Assembly: GCA_004563195.1 (NCBI GenBank)
Contig: SFTJ01000008.1
Coordinates: 1 to 64,000, forward strand
Direction of reading: 5' to 3'
DNA length: 64,000 bases
Source of the DNA: a bacterium
GTDB taxonomy: Bacteria > Bacteroidota > Bacteroidia > Bacteroidales > Muribaculaceae
This document shows positions 15,477 to 24,560 of the stretch, one piece after another (the first letter of the stretch is position 1; every line of letters begins with the position of its first letter). Both the position numbers and the translations under genes were made by a program. The notes under the pieces were generated by a model. It did not search any database. It was not told where the DNA came from and saw only the letters and a program-made list of their open reading frames with translations.

Positions 15477-16838
15477 ATGGCACAAAAACCATCCATTCCT
15501 AAGGGCACACGCGACTTTTCGCCGGTAGAAATGGCGAAGCGTAATTATATCTTCAACACCATCAAAGAGGTGTTTCTCCTCTATGGTTTCCAGCAGATTG
15601 AAACTCCTGCTATGGAAAACCTTTCTACCCTTATGGGTAAATATGGCGAAGAAGGCGACAAACTTTTGTTTAAAATCCTCAATAGCGGCGACTTTCTAAA
15701 GGACGCTCCCGAGCAACAACTCGCCGAGCGCGACAGTCTGCACCTCACCTCTCGCATCTGCGAGAAAGGTCTTCGCTACGACCTGACCGTTCCTTTCGCT
15801 CGCTATGTGGTGCAACATCGCAACGACCTTCAATTCCCCTTCAAGCGCTATCAAATTCAACCCGTGTGGCGTGCCGACCGCCCTCAAAAGGGTCGCTATC
15901 GCGAATTTTATCAGTGCGACGCCGATGTGGTGGGCTCCGACTCGCTTATCAATGAGATTGAACTCATATCGCTTATCGATGAGGTATTCTCTCGCTTTGG
16001 CATCAACATCACCATCAAGGTGAACAACCGAAAAATCCTCAGCGGCATTGCCGAAATCATCGGTGCCCCCGACAAGATTATCGACATAACCGTTGCTATA
16101 GATAAAATCGATAAAATCGGCCTCGAAAACGTAAATGCCGAACTCCTTTCGAAAGGTATCGACGAAAAAGCAGTGGAAATGCTGCAACCGCTTCTCACCC
16201 TCTCGGGCAGCAACGATGAGAAATTTGCCACACTCGAAGGCATGCTTGCCGGCAGCGAAGTGGGCATGAAGGGTATCGAAGAACTCCGATATGTGTTCTC
16301 TAATACCGAAGCTCTTGCACCTCGTGCTACTGTAGAACTCGATGTGTCGCTCGCTCGCGGCTTGAACTACTACACAGGCACCATCCTCGAAGTGAAAGCC
16401 AACGATGTGGCTATGGGCAGTATCACCGGCGGTGGACGCTACGACAACCTCACCGGCGTGTTCGGCCTCGAAGGCGTGTCGGGTGTGGGCATCAGTTTCG
16501 GCGCCGATCGCATTTTTGATGTCCTCAATACTCTTGACCTTTATCCCGCCGATGCTTGCGCTTCTACCAAGGTGATGTTTATCAACTTTGGCGAAACCGA
16601 AGGTCGCGTGGCACTCAAGCACATTATGGACATACGCAAAGCCGGCATTTCTGCCGAACTCTATCCCGAAGCAGCCAAGATGAAAAAGCAGATGGCTTAC
16701 GCCGATGCCAAGCAGATAAAGTATGTGGCTATAGTGGGCGAAAACGAGATTGCCGATGGCACAATATCTCTTAAGGATATGTCTACCGGAGAGCAGGCTT
16801 CGCTTAGTCTCGACCAATTGATTGAAAAACTAAAGTAA
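15477..16838 (+). CDS. hisS: Histidyl-tRNA synthetase
   Basis: This class II aminoacyl-tRNA synthetase charges tRNA-His. The 453-residue length fits bacterial HisRS. Seen in order: GTRDFSP at the N-terminus, motif 1 region ETPAMENL, motif 2 (FKRYQIQPVWRADRPQKGRYREFYQCD, read in pieces), and the histidine-binding LNYYTGTILEV. Then comes motif 3 region GGGRYDNLTGVFG with GVGISFGADRI, followed by the C-terminal anticodon-binding domain from about residue 355. It is monocistronic, with its own -7 box and a strong terminator. Confidence 0.97.
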   Translation: MAQKPSIPKGTRDFSPVEMAKRNYIFNTIKEVFLLYGFQQIETPAMENLSTLMGKYGEEGDKLLFKILNSGDFLKDAPEQQLAERDSLHLTSRICEKGLRYDLTVPFARYVVQHRNDLQFPFKRYQIQPVWRADRPQKGRYREFYQCDADVVGSDSLINEIELISLIDEVFSRFGINITIKVNNRKILSGIAEIIGAPDKIIDITVAIDKIDKIGLENVNAELLSKGIDEKAVEMLQPLLTLSGSNDEKFATLEGMLAGSEVGMKGIEELRYVFSNTEALAPRATVELDVSLARGLNYYTGTILEVKANDVAMGSITGGGRYDNLTGVFGLEGVSGVGISFGADRIFDVLNTLDLYPADACASTKVMFINFGETEGRVALKHIMDIRKAGISAELYPEAAKMKKQMAYADAKQIKYVAIVGENEIADGTISLKDMSTGEQASLSLDQLIEKLK

Positions 16839-16868
16839 AACACCCGCATTAACAAGTGTTTACCGCAT

Positions 16869-16905
16869 ATAAAGGCGCTGACTTTCTAATAGTCAGCGCC
16901 TTTAT
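16869..16905 (+). terminator. hisS terminator
   Basis: A perfect 15-bp stem (ATAAAGGCGCTGACT) with a 7-base loop starts 30 bases after the hisS stop. The stem ends in TTTAT. Confidence 0.85.
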
Positions 16906-16981
16906 CTTAAAAATTAACATAGTATAAATAATTTCCGACAATTTTTCTTCTAAAAATTAACTTAAATTTCAAGTATTTTTG

Positions 16982-16989
16982 TATTTTTG
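16982..16989 (+). promoter_or_regulatory. -7 box of the Crp/Fnr regulator gene
   Basis: TATTTTTG, 47 bases before the start codon at 17037. It supports this start over the longer frame from 17001. Confidence 0.5.
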
Positions 16990-17036
16990 CACACACAAAA
17001 TTGTTTTCACTAATATATAGCAATACTTCAAGTATA

Positions 17037-17720
17037 ATGGACAGTATATTCGATACGCTCATGGAATTGCCCCTATTTCAAGGAGTAAGCCGATTGAAAT
17101 TATCCGAACTCGTTGAAAAGGTACCATTCCATTTCATTAAATATCGCGATGGCGACACCATCGTGTCGGTTGGCGATAAATGTGATTCTCTCCTGTTTTT
17201 GGTTTCCGGACAGGCTCGCATCGACATTCCGTGCAAAAACAAGCGCATTCATTTCCTCGAGACGCTTGCCGCACCCAATGTAATAGGCCCCGACTATTTG
17301 TTCGGAAAGACCACCAACTATCCTTTCAGCGTCTACTCTCGTGGCGTGTGTGGCACTCTGCAGATTGCCAAGAGCGACTATATCAACATGATTCAAAGCG
17401 ACCGCGTGTTTCTTTTCAACATTCTAAACATGCTCTCGCGCAACACTCAGCGCAACACGGCTTCAATTTTGGCTCTCACCAAAGGCACTATTGTAGAACG
17501 AATTGCTCACTTCGTCAATTCGCTCACGCACCCCGAGGGCACCGACATTAAGATTGCATTCCGCCAAAAAGACTTCAGCACTATGCTCGGCGCTCAGCGC
17601 ACTTCATTCATCAATGCTCTCGAACGCTTGAAAGATGTAGGCGCCATCGACTATAGCCTTACCGAAATTGTCATCAAGGACCGCAATAAGCTCTCAAGTG
17701 TTTCGGGCAATAACGACTGA
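17037..17720 (+). CDS. Crp/Fnr-family transcription regulator
   Basis: This 227-residue protein has the two-domain Crp layout. An N-terminal cyclic-nucleotide-binding-like beta barrel (about residues 10-125, with the pattern YRDGDTIVSVGD...LLFLVSGQARI) is followed by a long dimer helix and a C-terminal winged helix. The recognition region is FSTMLGAQRTSFINALERL. No CxxC-type iron-sulfur cysteines like those of FNR are visible, and I do not see the full cAMP-binding RxS pocket, so the effector is unknown. It is convergent with a transporter gene and separated from it by a 16-bp hairpin. Confidence 0.88.
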   Translation: MDSIFDTLMELPLFQGVSRLKLSELVEKVPFHFIKYRDGDTIVSVGDKCDSLLFLVSGQARIDIPCKNKRIHFLETLAAPNVIGPDYLFGKTTNYPFSVYSRGVCGTLQIAKSDYINMIQSDRVFLFNILNMLSRNTQRNTASILALTKGTIVERIAHFVNSLTHPEGTDIKIAFRQKDFSTMLGAQRTSFINALERLKDVGAIDYSLTEIVIKDRNKLSSVSGNND

Positions 17721-17780
17721 CGCCACATAACGGCGACTCCAAATAAATCGCTATCCTCAGCGCTTATATTCGACCAAAAC

Positions 17781-17824
17781 AAGCGAGGCAGATATGCTAT
17801 ATTACACACATATCTGCCTCGCTT
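17781..17824. terminator. Bidirectional terminator between Crp/Fnr gene and transporter gene
   Basis: A perfect 16-bp stem (AAGCGAGGCAGATATG) with a 12-base loop lies between convergent genes. T-rich sequence follows on the plus strand. Confidence 0.85.
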
Positions 17825-17859
17825 TATTATTGCTTTATATATCTTGCTGCCAAGAGCAT

Positions 17860-19527
17860 CTAACCCAAAAACAACACTATCACCACTTGCACCAATATCA
17901 CTCGGGCAAACATGCAGAACGGATAGACCGTGGCATAAGCCGCCGACGGAACGTCGCTCTGCAAACTGTCGTTGCTATAATTAAGCGCCATAGGATTGGC
18001 CATACTTCCGCTCAGCATTCCCGACAATGTGGCAAAATCCACCTTGAAGAACTTGGTAGCCACATATCCCACTATCAGCACCGGAACTATGGTAAACAGG
18101 AAGCCGAGAACCACCCACATAGCACCTTCGGGACGGAAAACCACATCGAAGAATTGCCTGCCGGCATCAAGTCCCAGGCATGCCAGATATAGCGACAACC
18201 CCAGCGAACGAAGCATAAGATTGGCACTTCTGGTAATATAGGTCACCATGTGCAATCGTGGCCCGAATGTACCTATCAATATACCTACAATAATAGGACC
18301 TCCGGCAAGACCCAACTTCACCGGCATCGACATTCCCGGTATGGCAAGTGGTATGCTACCTATAATCAAGCCGATGCACATTCCCACAAACACGCCTATC
18401 AAATTAGGTTCGTTGAGGGTTTGTGTGGTGTTGCCGAGCAGTTTTTCCACATTCTCTATGGCGTGCTTCTCACCCACCACCACCAAGCGGTCGCCCAACT
18501 GCAGTCGCAGGTTTGGACGAGCCAAAAGTTTCACACCGCTACGATAGATGCGTGTGGTGTTGACGCCATATTTGTGTCGGAGTTTCAATGCTCCGAGTTT
18601 CTTGCCATTCCATTCGGTCTTGGTGACTACTATCTGCTTCGATATCAAGTCGCGGTCGATGGAGTTCCAGTCGATATCTTTATTGTTCCAATCCACTTCC
18701 ACCACGCGTTCGCCAAAAAGCAACGAGAGGTTCTCGGTATCCTTTTCGCTTGTCACCACCAGCAGATGATCGTCTTTAGCAAGCACCGTGTGCGAATCGG
18801 GACTTTCGGCATTGCCATTGCGCCACAAGCGCGACACCACAAATGCCTTTCCGCTTATTCTACCCACTTCCTGCAAGGTCTTGCCGAATATTCCGGGATT
18901 GAGCACACGAAACTCTGCCACATAGGTTTCGCCGTTGTCCTCATTGGGTGTGTCGGTAACGCCATTTTTGCCGAAACGCACCACACGCATCAGCGCCAGC
19001 GCCATTATCACGCCCACCACACCCAGCGGATATGCCACAGCACAGCCCAATGCCAACGAACTGCCCGACAGTCCTACTTGCTGAGCAGCTTGCTGAGCAG
19101 CTGCCAGCGCCGGTGTGTTGGTGGCTGCTCCACACAGCACGCCCACCAGGTCGGCAAGATTCATCCCCGTGACAAAACTTGCTATTACTGCCATCAGCAG
19201 TCCTAACACCACCACGCTGAGTCCTAAAAAGTTGAGGGTAATACCGCCTTTGCGAAACGAACTGAAAAAACCCGGTCCCACTTGTATACCTAAAGCATAG
19301 ATAAACAGCACAAGACCGAAACTTTGCATATAATACAAGATATTCTGATCGATACTCATACCGAAGTGTCCGGCCACAATACCCATAAAGAACACAAATG
19401 TGGCACCTAACGACACGCCAAGTATCTTAACCTTGCCTAACGACAGGCCCACCGCGCAGAGAAATGTCAACACTATCACTGCTTGCAGGGCACTGTGATT
19501 TATAAATACCTCATTTATCCAATTCAT
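17860..19527 (-). CDS. YidE/AspT-type membrane transporter with two TrkA-C domains
   Basis: This 555-residue protein belongs to the aspartate:alanine exchanger (AAE) family. About five membrane segments come first (residues 10-180, with the motif FALGIQVGPGFFSSFRKGG written here as YALGIQVGPGFFSSF). Two cytoplasmic RCK_C/TrkA-C domains follow at about residues 200-370 (each with an LRLGDRLVVVGE-type end). Five or six more membrane helices make up the C-terminal half. Family members exchange amino acids or dicarboxylates; the substrate here cannot be told. It has its own promoter, divergent from rodA. Confidence 0.9.
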   Translation of the reverse strand: MNWINEVFINHSALQAVIVLTFLCAVGLSLGKVKILGVSLGATFVFFMGIVAGHFGMSIDQNILYYMQSFGLVLFIYALGIQVGPGFFSSFRKGGITLNFLGLSVVVLGLLMAVIASFVTGMNLADLVGVLCGAATNTPALAAAQQAAQQVGLSGSSLALGCAVAYPLGVVGVIMALALMRVVRFGKNGVTDTPNEDNGETYVAEFRVLNPGIFGKTLQEVGRISGKAFVVSRLWRNGNAESPDSHTVLAKDDHLLVVTSEKDTENLSLLFGERVVEVDWNNKDIDWNSIDRDLISKQIVVTKTEWNGKKLGALKLRHKYGVNTTRIYRSGVKLLARPNLRLQLGDRLVVVGEKHAIENVEKLLGNTTQTLNEPNLIGVFVGMCIGLIIGSIPLAIPGMSMPVKLGLAGGPIIVGILIGTFGPRLHMVTYITRSANLMLRSLGLSLYLACLGLDAGRQFFDVVFRPEGAMWVVLGFLFTIVPVLIVGYVATKFFKVDFATLSGMLSGSMANPMALNYSNDSLQSDVPSAAYATVYPFCMFARVILVQVVIVLFLG

Positions 19528-19547
19528 AGATTTTTTTCATTTAAGTG

Positions 19548-19555
19548 CAAAATTA
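19548..19555 (-). promoter_or_regulatory. -7 box of the transporter gene
   Basis: TAATTTTG on the minus strand, 20 bases before the start codon. The rodA box lies 24 bases away on the other strand, so the two divergent promoters are nearly back to back. Confidence 0.5.
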
Positions 19556-19578
19556 CTCAAAATTATTCGAATATTGCG

Positions 19579-19586
19579 TATCTTTG
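19579..19586 (+). promoter_or_regulatory. -7 box of rodA
   Basis: TATCTTTG, 61 bases before the GTG start of rodA. Confidence 0.5.
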
Positions 19587-19647
19587 TCACACAATTGGGA
19601 ATATATAATTTAAGATAACAAAAAGCTAATTATTTCATACTACAACA

Positions 19648-21120
19648 GTGCAAAACGGAAATACTTATGGCAACACGTCGTCGTTCCGAAACATCGACTG
19701 GGTTACCATCTTCACATATCTTATTCTTGTGATTGCAGGTGCCGTGAGCATCTATGCCGCAAGCTACGACTTCGACCATGCAAGCATGTTCGACTTTTCG
19801 GAATTTTCGGGCAAGCAGTTTCTTTGGATTGGATTGTCGCTCATTATCGGCTTCTCCATTCTGCTTATCGACAGGCGTCTTATCGAGGCTTATGCCTACC
19901 CCATCTACGGTCTGATGTTATTGGTGCTGATAGTGACCATTTTCGTGGCGCCCGACATCAAAGGCTCAAGGTCGTGGCTGGTGTTCGGCCCCGTAAGTCT
20001 GCAGCCTGCCGAGTTTGCCAAGTTTGCCACCGCTCTGGCGCTCGCCAAACTCTTTGGCGGTTACAATTTCTTGCTCAACAAGAGTTGGACCAACTACGCC
20101 AAATGCGCCTTGATTATAGGTTTGCCCATCTTGCTTATCTTGGCGCAGAAAGAGACCGGCTCGGCTTTGGTCTACACCTCGCTCATCTTCGTACTCTATC
20201 GTGAGGGCATGAGCGGATTTGTACTCTTTGCGGCTTTCAGCGCAGTGGTGATTTTCGTTGTGTCGTCGATGTTTGCCGACACCCTAACCATGGGCATTCC
20301 CACCGGCGAATTTATCGTGTTTATCTACGTTATGGTGATGATAGTGGGCATTCTGCTATTCTATTGCCGCTCAATTCTCTTGAGCCGAAACATCAGCATC
20401 GGCTACTTGGCATCGGGCTTGATAGCATTTGTGCTGCACCTTTCGGGCATCGATATTCCGGGATTTGCATTCTTCCTAACTGTGATAGGTGTCTCGATAA
20501 TATATCTGCTCATAGCCATGTTTCACGAGAACATTCGCCGCATTCTCATCACCGTGTCGTTTGCGGTATGTTCCATAGTGTTTTTATTCTCGGTGAGCTA
20601 TGTGTTCAACAACATCTTGCAACCTCACCAACAGTTGCGCATTAAGGTGGCATTGGGCATCGAGGAGGACCTTCGCGGAGCCGGCTACAATGTCAATCAG
20701 TCGAAAATAGCCATCGGCTCGGGCGGCGTGTTCGGCAAGGGATTCCTCAACGGCACTCAGACCAAGCTGAAATATGTTCCCGAGCAGCACACCGACTTCA
20801 TTTTCTGCACCATAGGCGAGGAGGAGGGATTTGTGGGAACCTCCTTGGTGCTCGGCACGTTCCTGTTCTTTGTGCTGCGCATCATCTCCATAGCCGAACG
20901 CCAACGAACGGCATTTGGTAGAGTCTACGGCTATAGCGTGGCTTCTTATCTGATTTTCCACCTTGCCATCAACATAGGCATGGTTATCGGATTGTGTCCG
21001 GTTATAGGCATCCCGCTGCCATTCTTCAGTTATGGTGGCTCTTCGCTATGGGGTTTCACCATTTTACTCTTCATATTGCTTCGTCTCGACTCCACGCGAG
21101 CCACCTACGGCAATTATTGA
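19648..21120 (+). CDS. rodA: SEDS peptidoglycan polymerase RodA
   Basis: RodA polymerises glycan strands for cell elongation together with a class B PBP. The 490-residue protein has about ten or more membrane segments. SEDS hallmarks are WLVFGPVSLQPAEFAKFATAL (conserved Pro/Glu; the stretch before the Asp loop), GYNVNQSKIAIGSGGVFGKGFLNGTQTKLKYVPEQHTDFIF (read in pieces; contains the catalytic-loop Asp), and the final GIPLPFFSYGGSSL. The start is GTG at 19648, the only start in frame near the promoter. It stands apart from mreB or PBP2 genes, which are not in this window. A hairpin terminator follows. Confidence 0.93.
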   Translation: MQNGNTYGNTSSFRNIDWVTIFTYLILVIAGAVSIYAASYDFDHASMFDFSEFSGKQFLWIGLSLIIGFSILLIDRRLIEAYAYPIYGLMLLVLIVTIFVAPDIKGSRSWLVFGPVSLQPAEFAKFATALALAKLFGGYNFLLNKSWTNYAKCALIIGLPILLILAQKETGSALVYTSLIFVLYREGMSGFVLFAAFSAVVIFVVSSMFADTLTMGIPTGEFIVFIYVMVMIVGILLFYCRSILLSRNISIGYLASGLIAFVLHLSGIDIPGFAFFLTVIGVSIIYLLIAMFHENIRRILITVSFAVCSIVFLFSVSYVFNNILQPHQQLRIKVALGIEEDLRGAGYNVNQSKIAIGSGGVFGKGFLNGTQTKLKYVPEQHTDFIFCTIGEEEGFVGTSLVLGTFLFFVLRIISIAERQRTAFGRVYGYSVASYLIFHLAINIGMVIGLCPVIGIPLPFFSYGGSSLWGFTILLFILLRLDSTRATYGNY

Positions 21121-21148
21121 TATTATTTCAACATCTTCCTATAGCATC

Positions 21149-21189
21149 ACAAAGGCGAGAAAAACCACGCTGGTTTCTCTCGCCTTTGT
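21149..21189. terminator. Bidirectional terminator between rodA and miaA
   Basis: An 18-bp stem with one mismatch (ACAAAGGCGAGA...), loop ACGCT region, between convergent genes. Confidence 0.8.
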
Positions 21190-21213
21190 CACTTATTTTG
21201 CTTTGTTACTTCC

Positions 21214-22140
21214 CTACTTTTGCATAGATTCGCTCAACTTCAGCACTTCTTGCACAAATTGAGCATCACTCATATTCCACGGCAACCACTCTATGTGAAA
21301 TCCGCGGCGCTCCATGCCTCTAAACCAGGTCATCTGGCGCTTTGCGAACTGATGTATGGCTATCTCAAGCAGTCGGAACATCTCTTCGCGCGAGGTCTCT
21401 CCTATCACGTGCTGGGTCACAAATTTATACTCCAATCCGTAATATATCAAGTCATCGGGACTGATACCGCTATCTATAAGGCGCTTCACTTCGTCAATCA
21501 TTCCTTGGTCGATGCGAGCTTGCAGGCGCTCGGTGATGCGGCGTCGACGGTTTTCCACGTCTATGTCTACGCCTATCACAAGGGCATTATCGATGGGATG
21601 CGGCTTTGTTGCCACCTCGAGATGTGGATTTTGCTGATAGTAGGTTTGAATCTCTATGGCACGGATAGCGCGTTTGCAGTTATCCACATCGGTGCTGTTG
21701 TGCAGGGTCTTCATTTGGCTCAAGATGGCTGTCAGTTCGTCGAGGGTTTTATCCTTCAGGCGCTCTCTCAGCTCCGGATTCTGCGGCACTTGAGGCAATT
21801 CTATGCCCTTGAGCACACTCTCCACATAAAGACCTGTGCCGCCACACAAAATCACATTCTTCCCGCGACTGCGAATGTCGGCGTATGCCTCACGATAGTC
21901 GCGAAGATACTCGTAGAGATTATATTTATAACCGGCATCGCAAATGTCGATAAGATGATATGGCACGCCATCGTAGTCGGCAAGGTCTTTGCCGGTTCCG
22001 AGGTCCATTCCTCTATATATCTGTCGCGAATCGGCGCTGATGATTTCGGCGTCGATGGCTTTAGCCAATGCCACTGCCTTCGAGGTCTTTCCCGAGGCTG
22101 TGGGGCCGGTTATTACATATAGCACATCGTGGGTAGACAT
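21214..22140 (-). CDS. miaA: tRNA dimethylallyltransferase
   Basis: MiaA adds a dimethylallyl group to A37 of tRNAs that read UNN codons. The 308-residue protein has the P-loop GPTASGKT near residue 13, then EIISADSRQIYRGMDLGTGK with the catalytic Asp. VPYHLIDI and FCGGTGLY-type (ILCGGTGLYVESVLKG) motifs follow, and the C-terminal tRNA-binding region ends QFAKRQMTWFR. It lies 31 bases downstream of the dpp4 stop, so the two genes are probably co-transcribed. It is convergent with rodA. Confidence 0.96.
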   Translation of the reverse strand: MSTHDVLYVITGPTASGKTSKAVALAKAIDAEIISADSRQIYRGMDLGTGKDLADYDGVPYHLIDICDAGYKYNLYEYLRDYREAYADIRSRGKNVILCGGTGLYVESVLKGIELPQVPQNPELRERLKDKTLDELTAILSQMKTLHNSTDVDNCKRAIRAIEIQTYYQQNPHLEVATKPHPIDNALVIGVDIDVENRRRRITERLQARIDQGMIDEVKRLIDSGISPDDLIYYGLEYKFVTQHVIGETSREEMFRLLEIAIHQFAKRQMTWFRGMERRGFHIEWLPWNMSDAQFVQEVLKLSESMQK

Positions 22141-22171
22141 ATCTTATGCGGCGTTTTGAAGTCGATTTCGG

Positions 22172-24349
22172 TTATTTCAAATTCTTATTGAAGAAATCGA
22201 GCACTTTGTTATAAAGTGGCAATCGAGTTTCGCAACCGTTAATCGAGTGATTCATATTGAGATACACCATCATATCGAGCAATTTGCCTTGTTGGGTCAT
22301 TTCGGCTGCATACTGATAGGTGTTGGTGATATGCACATTATCGTCGGCGGTACCTGCCATAATCAGCAAATTGCCTTTCTGCTTACGCACTCGCTTAAGT
22401 GGCGAGCCTTCGTCATAGCCCGACTCGTTTTCGTTAGGAGTGCGCATAAATCGCTCGGCATAGATAGTGTCGTAGAAGCGCCAATCGGTAACCGGTGCTA
22501 TTGCCACACCTGCTGCATACGGGCTATCGAGCTGCGACATTGCCATAAGCACTTCATATCCGCCGAAGCTCCATCCCCAGATACCTATCTTGTTGCCATC
22601 TACATAGGGCTGCTTTGCCATATATTTGGCTGCTGCTATCTGGTCGATGGTTTCGTAATAGCCGAGACGCATATACACAGCCGACTCAAATTCCTTGCCT
22701 CTGAAGCCGGTGCCGCGTCCGTCTACGCACACCACTATATAGCCTTGGGTGGCAAAGTATTCTTCCCAATCGAGTTTCCAGCTGTTCTTCACTTGCTGAG
22801 AGCCGGGGCCGCTGTATTGCGACATTATCACCGGATATTTCTTGCTTGCATCGAAGTCAAGCGGTTTTATCATATAGCCGTCGAGCATATTGCCGTCGCT
22901 TTGCAGTTTGAAAAACTCTCGCTTGGGCACATCGTTGGCGGTATATTTTGCGGCATACTCTTCGTTCAGCTCAAGAGTGCGCACCACCTTGCCGTTAAGG
23001 GTGTTAATCACTCTGTATTGGTTGGGCGTAGTGGCGTTGCTGAAGTTTTGTATATAATAAGCCATATTAGTGCTGAAAATTGCCGAATATGTGCCTACAC
23101 CGTCTACTATCGGGGTTACCACGCCCTTGGCATCTATCTTGGCAATTGTGCGGTCGAGCGGACTAACCTGAGTGGATTGGAAATAGAAGGTCTTGGTGGT
23201 AGGATTATATCCGTAGTAGTCGGTAACATTCCAATTACCATTGGTGAGTTGCTTCATAAGCGCACCGCTGTTGGAATACTGATAAAGGTGTGTCCAACCG
23301 CTCTTTTCGCTGCGAATAATGAAGAAGTTGTCGTAATAAACGGCTTCGGTAACGAGCGAATAGTCAATCCACGATTTGCTTTTCTCCGAATAGATGAGTT
23401 TTGCCACTGTGGAGCGTGGATTAACGGCATAGAGCGATATTTCGTTCTGATGGCGATTGAGTTTGGTCACCATCAAGCGGTCGGATGTCTTGCCATAGAC
23501 GATTTTGGGGATGTAATCATCGTCAACCATAGGCACATTCATGGTTTTGAGCGTGCGATTTTCCACATCATAGCTCAGCACGCTCACCTTTGAATTCTCG
23601 CAGCCTGCCTTGGGATACTTATAATTGTAAGCTCCGGGATAAAGGCGATTTTCCTCGATAGGATTGCATGCACCGTGATACATCTGCATCGAGTACATAG
23701 GCACGTGCGATTCGTCCCAACGCACAAACGAGAGCGTGAGGTTATCGGGCGACCACGCAAGCGAACTGAGCAGACCGAATTCTTCCTGATACACCCAGTC
23801 GGGCACGCCGTTGATTATTTCGTTCACCTTGCCGTCCTTGGTCACAGGCACCACGCTGCCATAATCGAGTTTCTTGATATAGATGTTATTTTGATGCACA
23901 AAAGCCACCATGCGGCCGTCGGGCGAGAATGTGGCTATCTCCTCCTGACCTTCGTCGCTGAGCTTGGTCACCTTGTTGTGGCGAATTTCATACACATAGT
24001 GGTCGGCTCTGAACGAATAGCGATATATCATCTCCTCATTGGTATAGAGCAATATTTTGCTCTCATCTTCCGACATCTCAAATCCGCTAAAGTGCTTCAC
24101 ATCGCAGTCGCGGGCTGTAGCGGCATCAAACACCACGCTCTCGCTTCCTGTCTTAAAGTCTACCTTCAGCACCTTCGAGCCGCCGCTAAGTGTGTAATAA
24201 CTCACACCGTCGGCCGAAGGGGTTACCGAGCCTATTCCTTTCTTTCCTTGCCACAACACGGCATCGCGAAGCGTGAATGCCTCGGCATTTGTCACCAACG
24301 CCACCGACATCACCAACATCAGCAGCGCCACTTTTCTCATCAATTTCAT
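22172..24349 (-). CDS. Dipeptidyl peptidase IV (S9 family)
   Basis: The enzyme removes X-Pro dipeptides from peptides and is exported by a signal peptide (MKLMRKVALLMLVMSVALVT, cleavage near NAEA). The 725 residues carry an N-terminal beta-propeller (about 40-480) followed by the alpha/beta-hydrolase domain. The nucleophile is in GWSFGGYE (about Ser594), the acid in AGTADDNVH and the base in NMNHSI. Length and layout match periplasmic DPP IV of Porphyromonas. The frame runs up to 24454, but a -7 box at 24457-24464 would put the transcript start inside that extension, so I use the ATG at 24349. ATG 24364 is an alternative. Confidence 0.93.
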   Translation of the reverse strand: MKLMRKVALLMLVMSVALVTNAEAFTLRDAVLWQGKKGIGSVTPSADGVSYYTLSGGSKVLKVDFKTGSESVVFDAATARDCDVKHFSGFEMSEDESKILLYTNEEMIYRYSFRADHYVYEIRHNKVTKLSDEGQEEIATFSPDGRMVAFVHQNNIYIKKLDYGSVVPVTKDGKVNEIINGVPDWVYQEEFGLLSSLAWSPDNLTLSFVRWDESHVPMYSMQMYHGACNPIEENRLYPGAYNYKYPKAGCENSKVSVLSYDVENRTLKTMNVPMVDDDYIPKIVYGKTSDRLMVTKLNRHQNEISLYAVNPRSTVAKLIYSEKSKSWIDYSLVTEAVYYDNFFIIRSEKSGWTHLYQYSNSGALMKQLTNGNWNVTDYYGYNPTTKTFYFQSTQVSPLDRTIAKIDAKGVVTPIVDGVGTYSAIFSTNMAYYIQNFSNATTPNQYRVINTLNGKVVRTLELNEEYAAKYTANDVPKREFFKLQSDGNMLDGYMIKPLDFDASKKYPVIMSQYSGPGSQQVKNSWKLDWEEYFATQGYIVVCVDGRGTGFRGKEFESAVYMRLGYYETIDQIAAAKYMAKQPYVDGNKIGIWGWSFGGYEVLMAMSQLDSPYAAGVAIAPVTDWRFYDTIYAERFMRTPNENESGYDEGSPLKRVRKQKGNLLIMAGTADDNVHITNTYQYAAEMTQQGKLLDMMVYLNMNHSINGCETRLPLYNKVLDFFNKNLK

Positions 24350-24456
24350 TGCTGTTATTATCATGAATAATCTATATTTTTCGTTACACAACCTTTGCCG
24401 TTCCCTCAAGAAAACTCGCAGAATAGCTGCGAGCCGTCTTCGGGCACCACGCATTG

Positions 24457-24464
24457 CAAATTTA
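24457..24464 (-). promoter_or_regulatory. -7 box of the dpp4-miaA operon
   Basis: TAAATTTG on the minus strand, about 108 bases before the chosen dpp4 start. It excludes the longest upstream start codon. Confidence 0.55.
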
Positions 24465-24482
24465 GCAAAAAAAGCTGATATA

Positions 24483-24520
24483 ACTAAGGGCGCATCAGTC
24501 GATATTGATGCACCCTTAGT
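24483..24520 (-). terminator. Terminator of the etf-acyl-CoA dehydrogenase operon
   Basis: A 15-bp stem with one G-T pair (ACTAAGGGCGCATCA / TGATGCACCCTTAGT), 41 bases after the dehydrogenase stop and just upstream of the dpp4 promoter. Confidence 0.75.
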
Positions 24521-24560
24521 ATAATATTATAGAAATATTGCTATTTCTCAGTACAAACTA

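Noticed and set aside
15696..16817. Long antisense frame opposite hisS
   Set aside because: The plus strand encodes a complete HisRS with all class II motifs; the antisense frame is a codon-bias shadow.
22247..23593. Long plus-strand frame opposite dpp4
   Set aside because: The minus strand has a complete DPP IV with its catalytic triad; the antisense product is His/Ile-rich with no motif.
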